Assembly (NCBI RefSeq): GCF_032854445.1
Contig: NC_088302.1
Span: 21,029,788-21,093,787 of the forward strand
Direction of reading: 5' to 3'
Length of the DNA stretch: 64,000 nucleotides
Origin: Liolophura sinensis
Lineage: Eukaryota > Mollusca > Polyplacophora > Chitonida > Chitonidae
The position numbers and the translations under genes are program-made. Shown here piece by piece: positions 19,101-31,586 of the stretch. Within the stretch, counting starts at the first letter, position 1; each line of letters begins with the position of its first letter. The notes below the pieces were generated by a model. It was not told the DNA's origin. It worked only from the letters and a program-made list of their open reading frames with translations, and made no database searches.

Positions 19101-22100
19101 AAGAGATATGATATCCTGGGTTGAAGATGAGCTTACAAGAGATATGATATCCTGGGTTGAGGATGAGCTTACCAGAGATATGATACCCTGGGTTGAAGAT
19201 GAGCTTACAAGAGATATGATATCCTGGGTTGAGGATGAGCTTACCAGAGATATGATATCCTGGGTTGGAGATGAGCTTACCAGAGATATGATATCCTGGG
19301 TTGAAGATGATCTTACAAGAGATATGATACCCTGAGTTGAGGATGAGCTTACCAGAGATATGATATCCTGGGTTGAAGATGAGCTTACCAGAGATATGAT
19401 ATCCTGGGTTGAAGATGAGCTTACCAGAGATATGATACCCTGGGTTGAGGATGAGCTTACCAGAGATATGATATCCTGGGTTGAAGATGAGGTTACCAGA
19501 GATATGATATCCTGGGTTGAAGATGAGGTTACCAGAGATATGATACCCTGGGTTGAGGATGAGCTTACCAGAGATATGATATCCTGGGTTGAGGATGAGG
19601 TTACCAGAGATATAATATCCTGGGTTGAGGATGAGCTTACAAGAGATATGATATCCTGGGTTGAGGATGAGCTTACCAGAGATATGATATCCTGGGATGA
19701 GGATGAGCTTACCAGAGATATGATATCCTGGGTTGAGGATGAGCTTACCAGAGATATGATATCCTGGGTTGAGGATGAACTTGCCAGGGATATGATATCC
19801 TGAGTTGAGCATGAAGTTATCATTCCGTTAAGTGAGATATCATATCTTTGGCTAACGACGAGTTTACCTGATAAATGATATATATTATCTTTGGTTCGGA
19901 GTAAACTTACCAGATACGTGAGATACGATATTTTTGGTAGACTTTGACTGAGGACGAACTTGAAAGCCACAGCGGTTAGGACGAGCGTAAAGGACAACTG
20001 AAGGCGGTTCTGGGGCTTGTCCCGACTCACGGCGAATGTACAAAACGACAGGGTGCATATTAAAGCCTGTGGGGACAACAGAAACAAGCAGTCCTGTCTT
20101 GAACGTGTTAAAACGGGAACACCATTCGATATAATTTGCTAATAACACTAATCGGAAATTACTGCAGTGCCCTAGACTGATATATAACAATATCAACGAC
20201 CACATGTTTGAACGAACGCTGAATATCCTACATCATTCTACGTCACAAGGGAGGTAACTTCGCCATTTCTAAATCTAAACATTCGTTCCATTCACCTTTT
20301 CATAGTTCACATAGTGAGTCCCATCTAATTAGGTTACAGGAAAAGCTTACATATTATTCAAAGCCACTGTATTTGGAGAGGCTCCTCGGTCGGCATAATT
20401 CATCAAGTGTATATCACAGGCTGACAAAGAAGAAAACACTTAAAAGCTTGCATCTTCATTAATTCGAATCTTAAAGATTTGCAAATCAAAATGCTTTCTC
20501 ACCTTAAACGCCATCAATCCAAGACATGCTTAGTATGCATTCAACCGAAGGAATGGCAAAAAGTGGGATACTTGGTCACTGATATTGTAAACGTGAGACT
20601 TTATATTAACAGGTACCTCATTTATACATGTACGTGTAATTCATTCCTTTGTTTCCGAAAATTTTATATTGCAAGCAATCAGCCATATTCTAGGTGTAGA
20701 ATCAAACATTTGTATACCAGCCATCGACCATAATGGATGTTAACATGTCGATAACCGCAAGACCAATTTCCAAAACAATGTTAAACAAAAAGAAGTAAGA
20801 CAGAATGTAACATGTCACGACTAGCATTCTTATCTAATTAGGAATGACGGCAGTTTTATTATAAATTATATTTAGTAGAAAAAAATACTTCATTTACTCT
20901 ACGTTTCGTGTCTTGTAGCAGTTCCATGGCAAAGACCGACCTACACTGTTAGTGTTAAGTCAAAATATGTTCTAATGGATATGTTTCGCCAGTCACTTTT
21001 CCACACGGATGTCTTTCCTTGACTTTCTTACCGTAATTAGGAGAATATTCCACATGAAGAAGCCTGGTTTTCGCGAAGCGCGACACTGAAGGAGAATGCC
21101 TGAGTGTTTGTATCTGGAATTGACGAACTCTTTGCTCGTTGGCTGCTGGAAGGACTCGATGTGTTCGTAAAGTTTCCATTCCTGAGCATCAATAAAGCTC
21201 TGAGCGTTCACGATGCTCATTTCTTTATCTTCTTCTACAAGATCTACTTCTGCTTCCGGTAACTCAGAAATCACAAACACGGACAGATCCTGGAATGCAA
21301 AGGCACATAGCTATAACTATTGTCTCTCAGGGAGTTCGAAATCAGCTCATGTCAGTGTGTCATCCACTTTACCACATGGAGGAATTTGTAGTTAGCCGAC
21401 AAGACCACACCAGTACAGGTAGAATCTCTATCTTCCATCAACAGTACCAGCTGCTGGTGTAAAATAACTCACAGAAATGTAACAAGCATACAATCTTTGG
21501 TGTATTTATACTTGGTGCAACATTCTTTACAAGAAAAGACACACAATACAGACCTAATTATCTTGAAAGAGGGGTAGAAACAGTTCTAAACGGCCACTGC
21601 CATGCTTTTCTAATCGGCTTTGTATCTCTATAAATCCAGTTTAATCTGGGATTCCCACGAGGCCATGTGATACCACATGTCAGAGAAACCGGAAACACGT
21701 CATTCTTACCATACGCTTATACAGTAAAAGGTAAAATAAGCAAATGGTATACTGTTTCCAAAAAGTTTATAATTGCGCGTGCTCAGCCACTGAAATTAAT
21801 TCACAGTTCTGAACCATTCTGAAACATTCTGCTTCGTGATCAGGACTTTGATGTGTAGCCAACAGCCACTTGTAATTCTCTAACCTGCGTATCAAAAGGA
21901 AACTGTTTTAACTCCAGGTTTTCTGCAAATGTCCCCGCCAAGCGGCGCTTCTCCAACACGTAGGCGTGGCCGCTTTCATCGGTCTTAATTTCCCGCCAGG
22001 TGGAGATCTTGGGTTCTCCCAGTGCGTTTTGAACGTGGATGCGAGGCGTCCAGATGTTGGACCAGTCAACTTTATCGCTATCCTAAGGAATGGTAAAAGA

Positions 22101-24827
22101 GAAGAATTCACTCACAAGACATGCTAAAATTGGAAATGCATGTCGATGATTTTCACACGGGAAATTAGATTTCATCAAATTGTGCTTCAGTGTTAAGACA
22201 AATAAAATCTGCATGAGCAATTTAATGATAAAGAAATTAGAAATTAAAGCTTTTGTTCTGATCTTTATATGTCTTTCACATGAAACTTCACAAAATTTAA
22301 CAGAGTGAATGTTTATCATAACATTTTTAATAAAAACCAAGGTGAGATGTTATACATATAGGATAGATGCGAGCACTTGGAAGATGAACTGTCTATTATG
22401 ACATGTGTCATGATGTCAAGCCAGGTGGACTAAAGTACATGATAATAACACTGTATGATCAGTGAAAAAACAGCGAATCATTCACAGCGTCTTGAAATAA
22501 GATCAATTAAAACTTTAAAGTTACCTTTTTCGTAGCGCCATCTAGTGAGGGGTCTCTCCATCGAGCTTGAAGAAAGATATCAGCATTGTAGTGTTCTTTA
22601 ATGGTGTCGATTTCACCCACTTTCAAAAACACTATTTTGATATGTACTGTTACCTGAGAGAAAGAAATCAAAAACCTGATATTTGAATTCTGGTTTTGCC
22701 ACAAGAAAATGTTGAGCATAAGATGTCCTGTATTCCCGATTATTGTAAGACTAAGCAATACAGAAGGAAACATTTCCTTGGCCCAGTCGCCTAGGGATGT
22801 TGCTTTCCCAAGATGACCGGACCCTCGTCGCGCGTTCGAATCCAGCTTTCGCTGATACCTATGATTCTTTTTGTGGAAGGCTGGGGCACACAAAAAACAG
22901 TTGAGTTGTATGAACACAAACCTGTGTTCTTTCCAACGAAAGTATTGTGTCATATTTGAGTAATTCTATCTTCTGTTGAATTAACACAAGGTCTTTTGTT
23001 GAAAGAATTGTACCGCACAAGATATGTCAGATGTTATGCACAATACATGTTACAAAATACACAAGATTTTGCTGTATTGCATAAATTACTTTCTGGCTCA
23101 ACGCAAGTTTGTGTTTTATTATTTTGTAACATAAACATGTGTACTTTGTATTTATTTAACATCTGTTTATGCTGGGTAACACGTTTCTCTGTTGAATGAA
23201 AAACAAGGTGTGTTAGATTTCAATACAAGTGTTTTTGTGTGTATGATATCCCGTCACGTGCAGTCGTTTTGTAAACCCACATAAACCTTACTACCGTGTT
23301 ATAAGTTAAAAATTTGTAACCGCACATATTTGTTAAACCCAGTTAAATAAGAAAATTACATTATAGAATGCCATGGGTTTTGTTATTCATATTTCTTCTT
23401 TTGTTGAATATCTTCAATCAAAAAAAAAAACCATAAAGACTGTGAAAACCTACATAAAAGCCATTGGTGACCCCATGAAATTAGAGAAGCTGAACAGCAC
23501 AAAGTCAAACCACGGCTTTCTTCAGGCCGTGCAGAGCGTAAATTAAATGCCATATCGTGTTCAGATATGATAAATCACAATCATGAAACCCGACCATTTT
23601 CAGAATGAAATCCTTTAACATCCATTTCAAGAAGGAAGTCAAATGCCTACATGTATACAGACAGGGTTTCCCCGGGGCCCCAGGCCTACCATAATTCTGG
23701 CCGAGGTCGTATAAGTGAAATGTTTCTGACTACGACATAAATCATCAATCAGTTAGGTAAAACAAATACATGTATATACAGTGCTTAAATTTTAAGAAAG
23801 ATGTCTTATACCAATTCAATTTTAATAAGCATTTGAATAATAGTATATTTAACAGGATTGCCGTTTTCTCCTGTCCACACGAGAAGGCAATATGAAGATT
23901 CGGTGAACATTGCTTTATATTTGCATCTTCGAACAGACCTGGTGGCCCCCATGGCCGAATAGCAGGCCTGCCAGAGCAGCACAATCACTCTCACTAATGC
24001 GAACGCTTTTAATTCAATCCCAGTTCCTGCTGGCTTCCGCTCCGGAAGGTTTACGTGGAAAGGTCTGCTAGTAACTTGGGATGGTACAATGTTTTCCCCC
24101 GGACTGCACCCGAGCCCTTCCTCAAACAAAATGCTGTGCATCAGTGTTATAAAGAAATAAATAAATCCAACAGACTTGAGTACCTTCGGTATATTGAATA
24201 TTGCAGACGTAGCCAGATTCAAAATTACCTGTCACTACACACGAAATATTTCGTTCGAGCTTACATACCGATCTGCGTTCGGTGAAATTCCTCTGAAATA
24301 GAGTCGTTGTCGCGGTAGAACGTTCGGGTACATCCGACCGACTGGCTAAACTTATCTCCCTGAGGACAGCCGCCTTGTAGGGCGGCGAAGAGCCGTACAT
24401 GTCCGTTCGCTCGTCGTACCGCAGCCTACCCGACTCACGACGGCGGGACCTGGCGTATATGTACGAGAGACACTTGTTCTTTTTTAGGTCACGATATGCT
24501 GCCTTGTGGGTGACACGACAGATTTACGCTTAATTTCTCCGCATGTAATTATAATGTCAGGTTTGGAATTAACCCCCCTGTTCACTGTTCATCTAAAGTG
24601 ACGTCTTTATCATGTCTTTAATCTGAATCGTGATATAATTGTTAGAATTCGATCGCAGATTCATTACATTAAAATCCAGCCATAAAAAGTGTTATCATGA
24701 ATCATGGACTCGGGAAAAAATAAAATGGATTCGTGATAGTTGTCATAAGTTTGCAATAATTTGCAAAGTTAGGCGCTATTAATGCAGGTACACAAGGTGC
24801 ATGCTCGAATGGTTATCTACCATTTCC

Positions 24828-24909
<82 letters not shown>

Positions 24910-27900
24910 GGCTCAGTGGTTTATGATTGAATGATTGATCGATGGATTGATAAACCCTGCATGCATGAATATTCCCGTCACGTATTACATCAAAATACCA
25001 AGATGTCATATACGCTTGTCCCTTCAGTTAAAATGTAGCAATATATAAATGATTAACCTACTTTGTTGTCAAACAATTAGTTTAATTGGGCAGCAATTTA
25101 GTTGTGTAATATTTACAATATAAGCTGTGCTCCTTTATTATTATCAAATATAGTTACGCGTGGTTACTATATCTGTAACTATATCAATACTGTTAAATGG
25201 GACTGACATTCAGCCTTATTATAGAGCTTTAGAGCTCATTATTTGCCTAGCACATGGCTCGAAGAGAGTGACATATGATGTATGCATGTAGATGTCTACA
25301 TTAACCTAAACGTATGACATTATCCTGTAAGGTGTACCTGCGATATGTAAAATGCGATATAATACCTTCAGCCTGGTCCAGTTCTCATTCACACGCATTC
25401 ATCACCATGTACGATTTATATTCTTGGCTGAAAGTATATCCCTAACACATTCAAAAGAAGGAATCACAAGAACGGTTTAGTGTGTATTACCTCCATTGTG
25501 TTTCAGTGCAATGCTCAACAGGAGTCACAGAATTGTGAGAGAGACATTTTTAATTAACAGGTATGTAATGGGTAATGCCAACAGCTGGGATATACGATAT
25601 ATGATGATTTGCCAAGTTAAATATTGTCTTACCAGACAAATACAGGGATATGGAAGCCGGATGAGAACATCTCGTCCACCCACCGGTCGCGACACGGGAG
25701 AACGAGGACGGTATCATGTCCTCATCCGCCTTCAATACACAGCCCCACTATGTCCCCACATAAAGTGCAATGTTTTCGATGATATCCAAGAGGTAACAGA
25801 ACCTATATTAGCTTCAGTTATACACGAAATTAGCGAGGATGGGGTGATCGTTCGCTCGCTCAGATGATAAAGCGATCGCTCGATGCGGCAACGAGGCCTT
25901 TCACCTATGAGAGGGAAAGTTTGAATTCAGCTCTGGGACTCTCGGCTGCGGCCGAGTACATGGTCATACCAACGACTTAAAATGTGGTACTTGTTAATAT
26001 TTGCTGCCTCGCTTGACGCTCAGCATTGAGAAGTTAGAGTAAGAAAGCAGAACTGGTTGGTTCAGTGTCCGTATAACGTGACTTGGTGGGGGGCCAGGTC
26101 TGGTGTCTTCGATATGATACTTCAGTCAGTATATATATGCTTGCGTGTGTGTATTTATGCTTGGGGTTTTATCCATGACACTCCAGCATAAGATATACGG
26201 TATACATACACACACCTAATTACTCCTCGTCGCCATGTGCCTGAATAATTGTTAAGTACGACGTTAAACCACAAGCATACATATATTCTTACAAGTAAAC
26301 AAACGATAGCTGCACCCAGCATCCCCCGAATAGGATTCCCTGTCGCTTTGCACTCAGGGTATTAAGCTGAAAGCCCTGCCAAAAAATAGGAGACCTATAT
26401 TAAAAGAGAGGATAGGACAAATTTGACGGAATGACTGACTTGAAAAGCTACCCAGTCACAGCAGATAATTCCTGAGTACAGCGTAAAACACCAATCATAT
26501 AAATCAATGTATTAACTTTGCCGCAGTTGAGGGTAGTTTATATCATGGCGACTGTGTTATTTGAATACGCATCTACAAAAAACAACTGGCATAAAAGTTA
26601 CTGGCGTTAACTGATAGGATGACGTCCAGAGTTGGAATTGAACTCCATGCTTACTTCAAAGTAACTCATTCACCTGGCTTGTAAATCTTTTTACCAAATT
26701 CAAAGTTTTCCTGCAAGTTTATATTACAAAGTGTTGTGAAGATGGTATTTATAACTGACTTTACCGGTGCATGCATGTATATATTTCCTTTACAAAGTAG
26801 TACTAACGTGGATCTACGGCGGAACTATGTTAGAACCATGTCGGAATCAGTAACCTCTGCCTGGTATTTGTGTGAGCCTATATAGTGAATGCATATAGAC
26901 CAACATATAACGCTACCGTACCTGTCTTTGAACTTTTCTTTGAGCTATAATACGGTATTATAGCTCGTATTGATACAGTGACAGTTGGGCTTAGTTCTTG
27001 CCATGACGATTGGCAATCGCCCAAGAATGTGTGTTGGCCACAGTTTAAAGAGATCATGACGGGAACCCAGAAATATACATACTGTATAGCTTACAATATA
27101 TTGTAAATGTACATAACTGCCATACATAATTATATGGTATTTGACTGAATATTGAAAACTGTGCACCAATGTATTTTTCATGTAGGGTTTGTTATTTTAG
27201 ATGACTCTATTAAAATTAAAATTTTAATCACTTAACTCGTTTTGTGAATGATCTTTGCGGCAGAATAAACTGGTTAGTAGCAGGGTTAAGCTGCTCTCTC
27301 TATATATATCGCCTATTCTATAGTTAGATGAGGATATAACCCGGCCTATGCGTGTACATGTACATATATATTAATTATACTGTCTTCTCATAAATACAAA
27401 AACGCTACATTCTCTCGTAGTTAACCAAATAATGACTTATATATTTATTTATTTAAATGGAGTTTTACGCCATACTCAAGAATATTACACTTTTATGACC
27501 TCATAGCCTGGGAGAACCTACAGCAAAATTAGAAACACGGTACCTGCTCTTTGGAGTGAATAAATGCATTGGGCATAGGTTCCTTTGGTGGTCGGTCACG
27601 ATGGCCGGACTTGTGTTTGGACGATTTTTTCTTGGGCGGTGAGTACTCCCCTGTATTGGCCATCCCGTCGTTCAGACTCTGTCGCCATGCCGGCATATGG
27701 TACAACGTATTTCCAACGGCTAGCACTTCTCCCTGATACTTATTCCTAATTTCTGGCTCGTGAACGCGAACTTCGATGACTGGGCCGTGGTCCTTAGGAG
27801 GTTTGTGTTCCATGCTGTTGTTTGCAGACTATATGCTATTTCACCATAAGATTTAAACACTATATGCATCTACCTATAGCTGAGTATCACCCCAGTGTGT

Positions 27901-30900
27901 ATTCCAACAGTCATGCGCACCCGGGCATTAATGGATCAGCTTCGACAGCTTCTCAATAATGCCTATATTCAATATCATTCTATACCTGCCTATATCTGCC
28001 TGCCTCACGAGACCATTGTTGACTTTAACAATGTCACCATCTGCGCTATACGCTGGTTGCCAATATTTACCTGGTGGAATGAGGCTATTGAAGCGTGGAG
28101 AACACCAGAACTTAAGCGGATTGGAATCCATGCGTGTCCACCATCACCGTCTATGAATAGAGCTTAATGACCTAATGCCCAATACCCATTTGGCTAAATT
28201 ATTATCTTACGACAGACGGTGTCATACCTAAACCCGATAAATACCTATATATAGCGCTACATGTGTATAGGGGTCATATACGAAGGTTAATATTATAATC
28301 CGCGAAATAAAATTTCCAAAATAACTCTCTACTAATAATGTTCAAAATAAACCAAAACATTTTCATGAAAGCAAACTTTGCAAATATTCACTTCTCTAAC
28401 CGATAAGACTATTGCGTCACCCATATAACCAGTGATTTAAGTCAAGCCACTGACGATTTTATTGTTGGCATATATAATTGGTATACAAAACCAGCCCAGC
28501 GGCCGATTCCATAAAGACATGTCTGACTTAAGTCAAACTTTATAAGGTTGTCACAATGTTTAATTTTCGGTAATGGAAGTTGGAATGTTGCCACATTTGT
28601 CTTAAGATAACATTGATCAGGTGGTCAAAATTTTAATTTACAGGACTCAAAAATTAGTTCTGATAAATGATATTTCAAATTTTTGACTTAAATCAAAACT
28701 GGCTTTGTGGAAGCGGCGCCAGATTCACTTGTTAAATATCCTTGGGACAGAATGGTAGTCACTAGTGCAAACAAGTTCTTTTCAATTATTCCAGTGATAT
28801 GTTCAGTTATTCCTATGATATGTTCAATTATTCCAATGAATATGTGCGTTGCAGTTGTGATAAAATATATAATTGGTCCGTCTTGCCTTGATATCAAGTA
28901 TAACCAATAGATGTACAATTTGAAAACAATCGTTTTAACACGAAGCTAGAAACTTCGTTGATATATATTTAAAAACTGCTCCCTAAAGATTGTTTATGGG
29001 TAAAGAGAGGCAATAGTGTGACATTTTCGTTTTAGTCGATCATAGGGGCCTACATCGATTGTATTTAGGATTACTGGGGTCTCATTGGCCTGATGGTTCG
29101 CTTGCTAGCGCAGCCCAATGACCCAGAAGCATATCACAGATGCGATGGCTGTGAGTTCAAGTCCAGATCAGGATGGCTTCCTCTACGGTTGTACATGGGC
29201 GTATTTTTTCTCAGCAGCTTGCGGATGGTCGTGGGTTTCCAACGGGCTCTATCAGGTGTCCTCCTACCATAATGCTGGCCGCCATCGTATAAGTGAAATA
29301 TTCATGAACACGGCGTAAAATAAATAAATAAATATTTCAGTTGACTACAAGTGTTCAAAATCCAGGACACGTGAAGTGGGATTATGCAATTCTAAAGCCG
29401 TGGTTCCTTTCATCTGGGTTGTTCAGTATAGCAATACATTAAGAAGATATGTATGTATATACATGTACATGTATGTATGTATGTATGTATGTATGTATGT
29501 ATGTATGTATGTATGTATGTAGTTATGTATGGATGCATGTATGCATGCATGCATGCAAGAGTAATGTGACTGGGTGATTATAATATATTTAAAGACGTAC
29601 ATCATAGAAAGTAAAAACAGAGCAGTGACGACTGCGTGGTAGTTGGCTAATGGTCACAAGTAATCGGTGAAATACAGTCTTTTTTCAATTTACCCCAGTA
29701 AAGATTTTATTCTGTCTGTACATGTAAATGAATACATACTATGTACTCCGAATCACTCATCGTCTTTATATGACTGAAAACTGTTCAGTACGACGAAAAA
29801 ACCCTGCAGTCGTCGCTGCTCTGTTTTTACTCTCTATGATGTACGTCTTGAAGTATATTATAATCACCCAGTCACATTATACTGGCACCGCGCCAACCAG
29901 TCCTGTTTCCTTGTTCTAACCTCTGTGAACTCAAATCAGAAGCAAGAACCATTTTAAAAGTCTTTGGTATGACCTGACTCGGGTTTGATCCCAAGTCTTC
30001 CGGCTTCATTCGAGGCGGACGCGTATAATTACTTGGCAACCGAAGTGTTCTACTGTTCTAATATGAGTTCTTGTTTATTTGATTGTTCATATAACCCGCT
30101 ATTACTTGATTCCAGAGCTCAAAATTTAACGACTTTTTCTGTGGAAAAAAGGCGATAGATTTTCCTGCAAATTTAATAGTGAAGAAGTGAAGGCACCCAC
30201 ACGCAGTTTTAACTGCTGCCTATAACTTCATTAATATTTATCAATCCTCGAATACTATGAAAACAGTATACATAACACAGGAGTTGTTATCCATAATATT
30301 CGTCTCAATGTATTGTTATAATACTTTACAACTTCTGGAAATACCGCTCATGGATACCAATTGTATAAGTTACATGGTCATTTGAGCGCCTAGTAAAGAC
30401 GATCTAAGCTTTTCCAAAGCACCAATCTTTGTGGCACATGCCATAAATTGGATGTAAAGTAACCAGTGATGCACACTTGCAGATATCAAGACCAGTAAAT
30501 ACCCCACAACTGTTATTAAAACTAATGGACAGTATATACTAGTTACAATACAAACATATAACAGAAAACAGGCATTGGAATGGCTCGAAATTTAAAATTT
30601 TGCAATTTTTCTTAAGATTCAACGACCACTAGCACTGACCACTACAAATACCAGCCAGTTTCAGAGTTACTATATATGTGACAGATCCCGTAGGTTAATT
30701 TTTATCCAGCCGAGATAGGAAGTGACGTACTGAACGCTTTGTTCAACTGGACTGTTATATGCTGTAAAGTTAACTTGTTAACGTGTGGTGTCTTTTGACA
30801 TCGGATGGTTAGATCATATGTGGATTTTTATTACGTGTTTGACACAATCTACTCGCCGTGCATGTCGATACATTGCTGGTTATAATCAATATTTTCGGCA

Positions 30901-31586
30901 TTTGTGATACACTAAAGAATCGTCTAACCTATCTTGGTATACAAGAGCTGTACATCGAGTAGTGTCCCCTATATATACATAGTCCATACAAACATCTATT
31001 CTATTGATTCACACAATAGCTAAGAATCAAGCGGTGTCACCAATATCAAAATATTGTATGTGGAAATCAGCTATGCACTATCCTTCTTACTTAGGCAAGA
31101 ACAAAGGACTGATAATAAATGAGGTAATCTATATGCACGTTTTTGAGGAATCTAATTGCATCATCCTTTGCACGTATAAGACCATAAAATACCCTGACTT
31201 TGCCATCTTTTTTCGATTTCCATTTTACCCTTTATACAGCCTACATGTACGTCAAATTTTGAACTATATATACTAAGGGTGACTAAGATCATTGAAAGTC
31301 ACTGAAAAAAAACAGTATACTCTGTGTGATGCACGATTGACATTTACCAGATGAGATGTATTTACCTACCATCACTATTTACACTTACTTTAGGGGTGTT
31401 TTCTTCGGATGCGTCTGTGGATTCGTCTGTCTCTGAGCGACTAGGATTCTCCAGTTGTACTCTCGATTCCGTTTTCTGCTCCTTCGGTGTGACAAATGTG
31501 AGAGGTACTAAGAATCGTGGGGGAACGGGCGGCTTTTGTACCGTTGGTTCTCCACGGTCGTCTGTAATAGCTTCACTTTCAGCCAT
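16143..31586 (-). CDS. Pentameric ligand-gated ion channel subunit lacking the Cys-loop (9 exons, reconstructed)
   Basis: Neurotransmitter-gated channel family subunit, expected in a membrane as a pentamer. Ligand and ion selectivity are unknown. Exons, 5' to 3' on the minus strand: 31586-31389, 27828-27544, 22653-22525, 22082-21885, 21289-21032, 20066-19911, 18280-18101, 17377-17330 and 16238-16143. All eight introns are phase 0. The product is about 515 aa. Residues 1-66 are Ser/Glu-rich and a Lys/His-rich stretch follows; no signal peptide is visible. The ligand-binding domain runs from about residue 162, with loop-A-like WTPR near 215 and FPFDTQ at 265-270. The two cysteines that normally flank that motif are absent. 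M1 runs through FMWNILLIT and ALICTLSFCTFAV, M2 is around RLQLSFTLVLTAVAF, M3 starts at DVYVLLSM and M4 is near IAFIVLIACYSV. The M3-M4 loop is very short. Two assignments are less certain: the first exon, and the acidic last exon ending DDKKAY. Known relatives are Cys-less channels of lophotrochozoans such as Alvinella Alpo subunits, but this placement is inference. Confidence 0.85.
16830..17250. mobile_element. SINE family 1 fragments in both orientations
   Basis: A plus-oriented tail at about 16840-16900, a minus-oriented tail at 16941-16990, and a diverged related segment to about 17250. They lie in the channel-gene intron between the last two exons. Confidence 0.65.
18757..19800. repeat. 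36-bp minisatellite, 29 perfectly phased units, carrying repeated 5' splice sites
   Basis: Twenty-nine consecutive units of exactly 36 bp with no indels, only point variants. On the plus strand each unit encodes variants of WVEDELTRDMIS. On the minus strand, the sense of the channel gene, frames read STQDIISLVSSS or LILNPGYHISGK. The array lies entirely in the channel-gene intron 19910-18281, about 110 bp from the true donor. Each sense unit contains CTCTGGTAAGC or a close variant. Because 36 is divisible by 3, several frames stay open for hundreds of codons, so these long open frames are not evidence of genes. Degenerate half-units at 19801-19911 bridge the array to the exon end. Confidence 0.97.
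23657..23757 (+). mobile_element. SINE family 1, 3' fragment
   Basis: GTATAAGTGAAATGTTTCTG preceded by the conserved CTGGCCG segment. Confidence 0.8.
23938..24165 (+). mobile_element. SINE family 1, diverged, near full length
   Basis: The head TGGCCCCCATGGCCGAATAG, a diverged B box, CTGCTGGCTTCCGCTCCGG and a terminal AAATAAATAAAT. Confidence 0.75.
24831..24908. repeat. (AT)n microsatellite
   Basis: About 39 TA dinucleotides in the large channel-gene intron 27543-22654. Confidence 0.98.
25885..26285 (+). mobile_element. SINE-like repeat, family 2
   Basis: Shares GGTCATACCAACGACTT, a middle region and the end ATTGTTAAGTACGACGTTAA plus CATACATA with the copies at 35.4, 49.7 and 54.3 kb. Confidence 0.8.
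29076..29335 (+). mobile_element. SINE family 1, near full length
   Basis: Head with GGCCTGATGGTTCGCTTGC, B box GAGTTCAAGTCC, the conserved middle, tail TATAAGTGAAATATTCATGA and (AAAT)n. It lies in the first channel-gene intron. Confidence 0.92.
29447..29557. repeat. (GTAT)n / (ATGC)n microsatellite
   Basis: A GTAT tetranucleotide run passes into ATGCATGC. It directly abuts the foldback element that begins at 29561. Confidence 0.95.
29561..29880. mobile_element. Foldback (MITE-like) element with 78-bp inverted arms
   Basis: Arms 29561-29639 and 29803-29880 are inverted copies with about six mismatches (TAATGTGACTGGGTGATTAT on the left). The centre of about 160 bp includes a family-2 SINE tail. 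It lies in the first channel-gene intron. Confidence 0.85.
29945..30050 (-). mobile_element. SINE-like repeat, family 2, fragment
   Basis: Reverse complement of the family-2 5' region (GACTCGGGTTTGATCCCAAG). Confidence 0.7.

Noticed and set aside
18604-20087. Long repetitive open frames on both strands (up to about 355 codons)
   Set aside because: They arise because the 36-bp repeat is a multiple of three and lacks stops. No start context, splice or homology support exists, and the array sits in an intron.
25496-25867. 123-codon plus-strand frame in the large channel-gene intron
   Set aside because: No recognisable domain. Exons on both sides join in phase 0 without it, and it runs up to a family-2 SINE.
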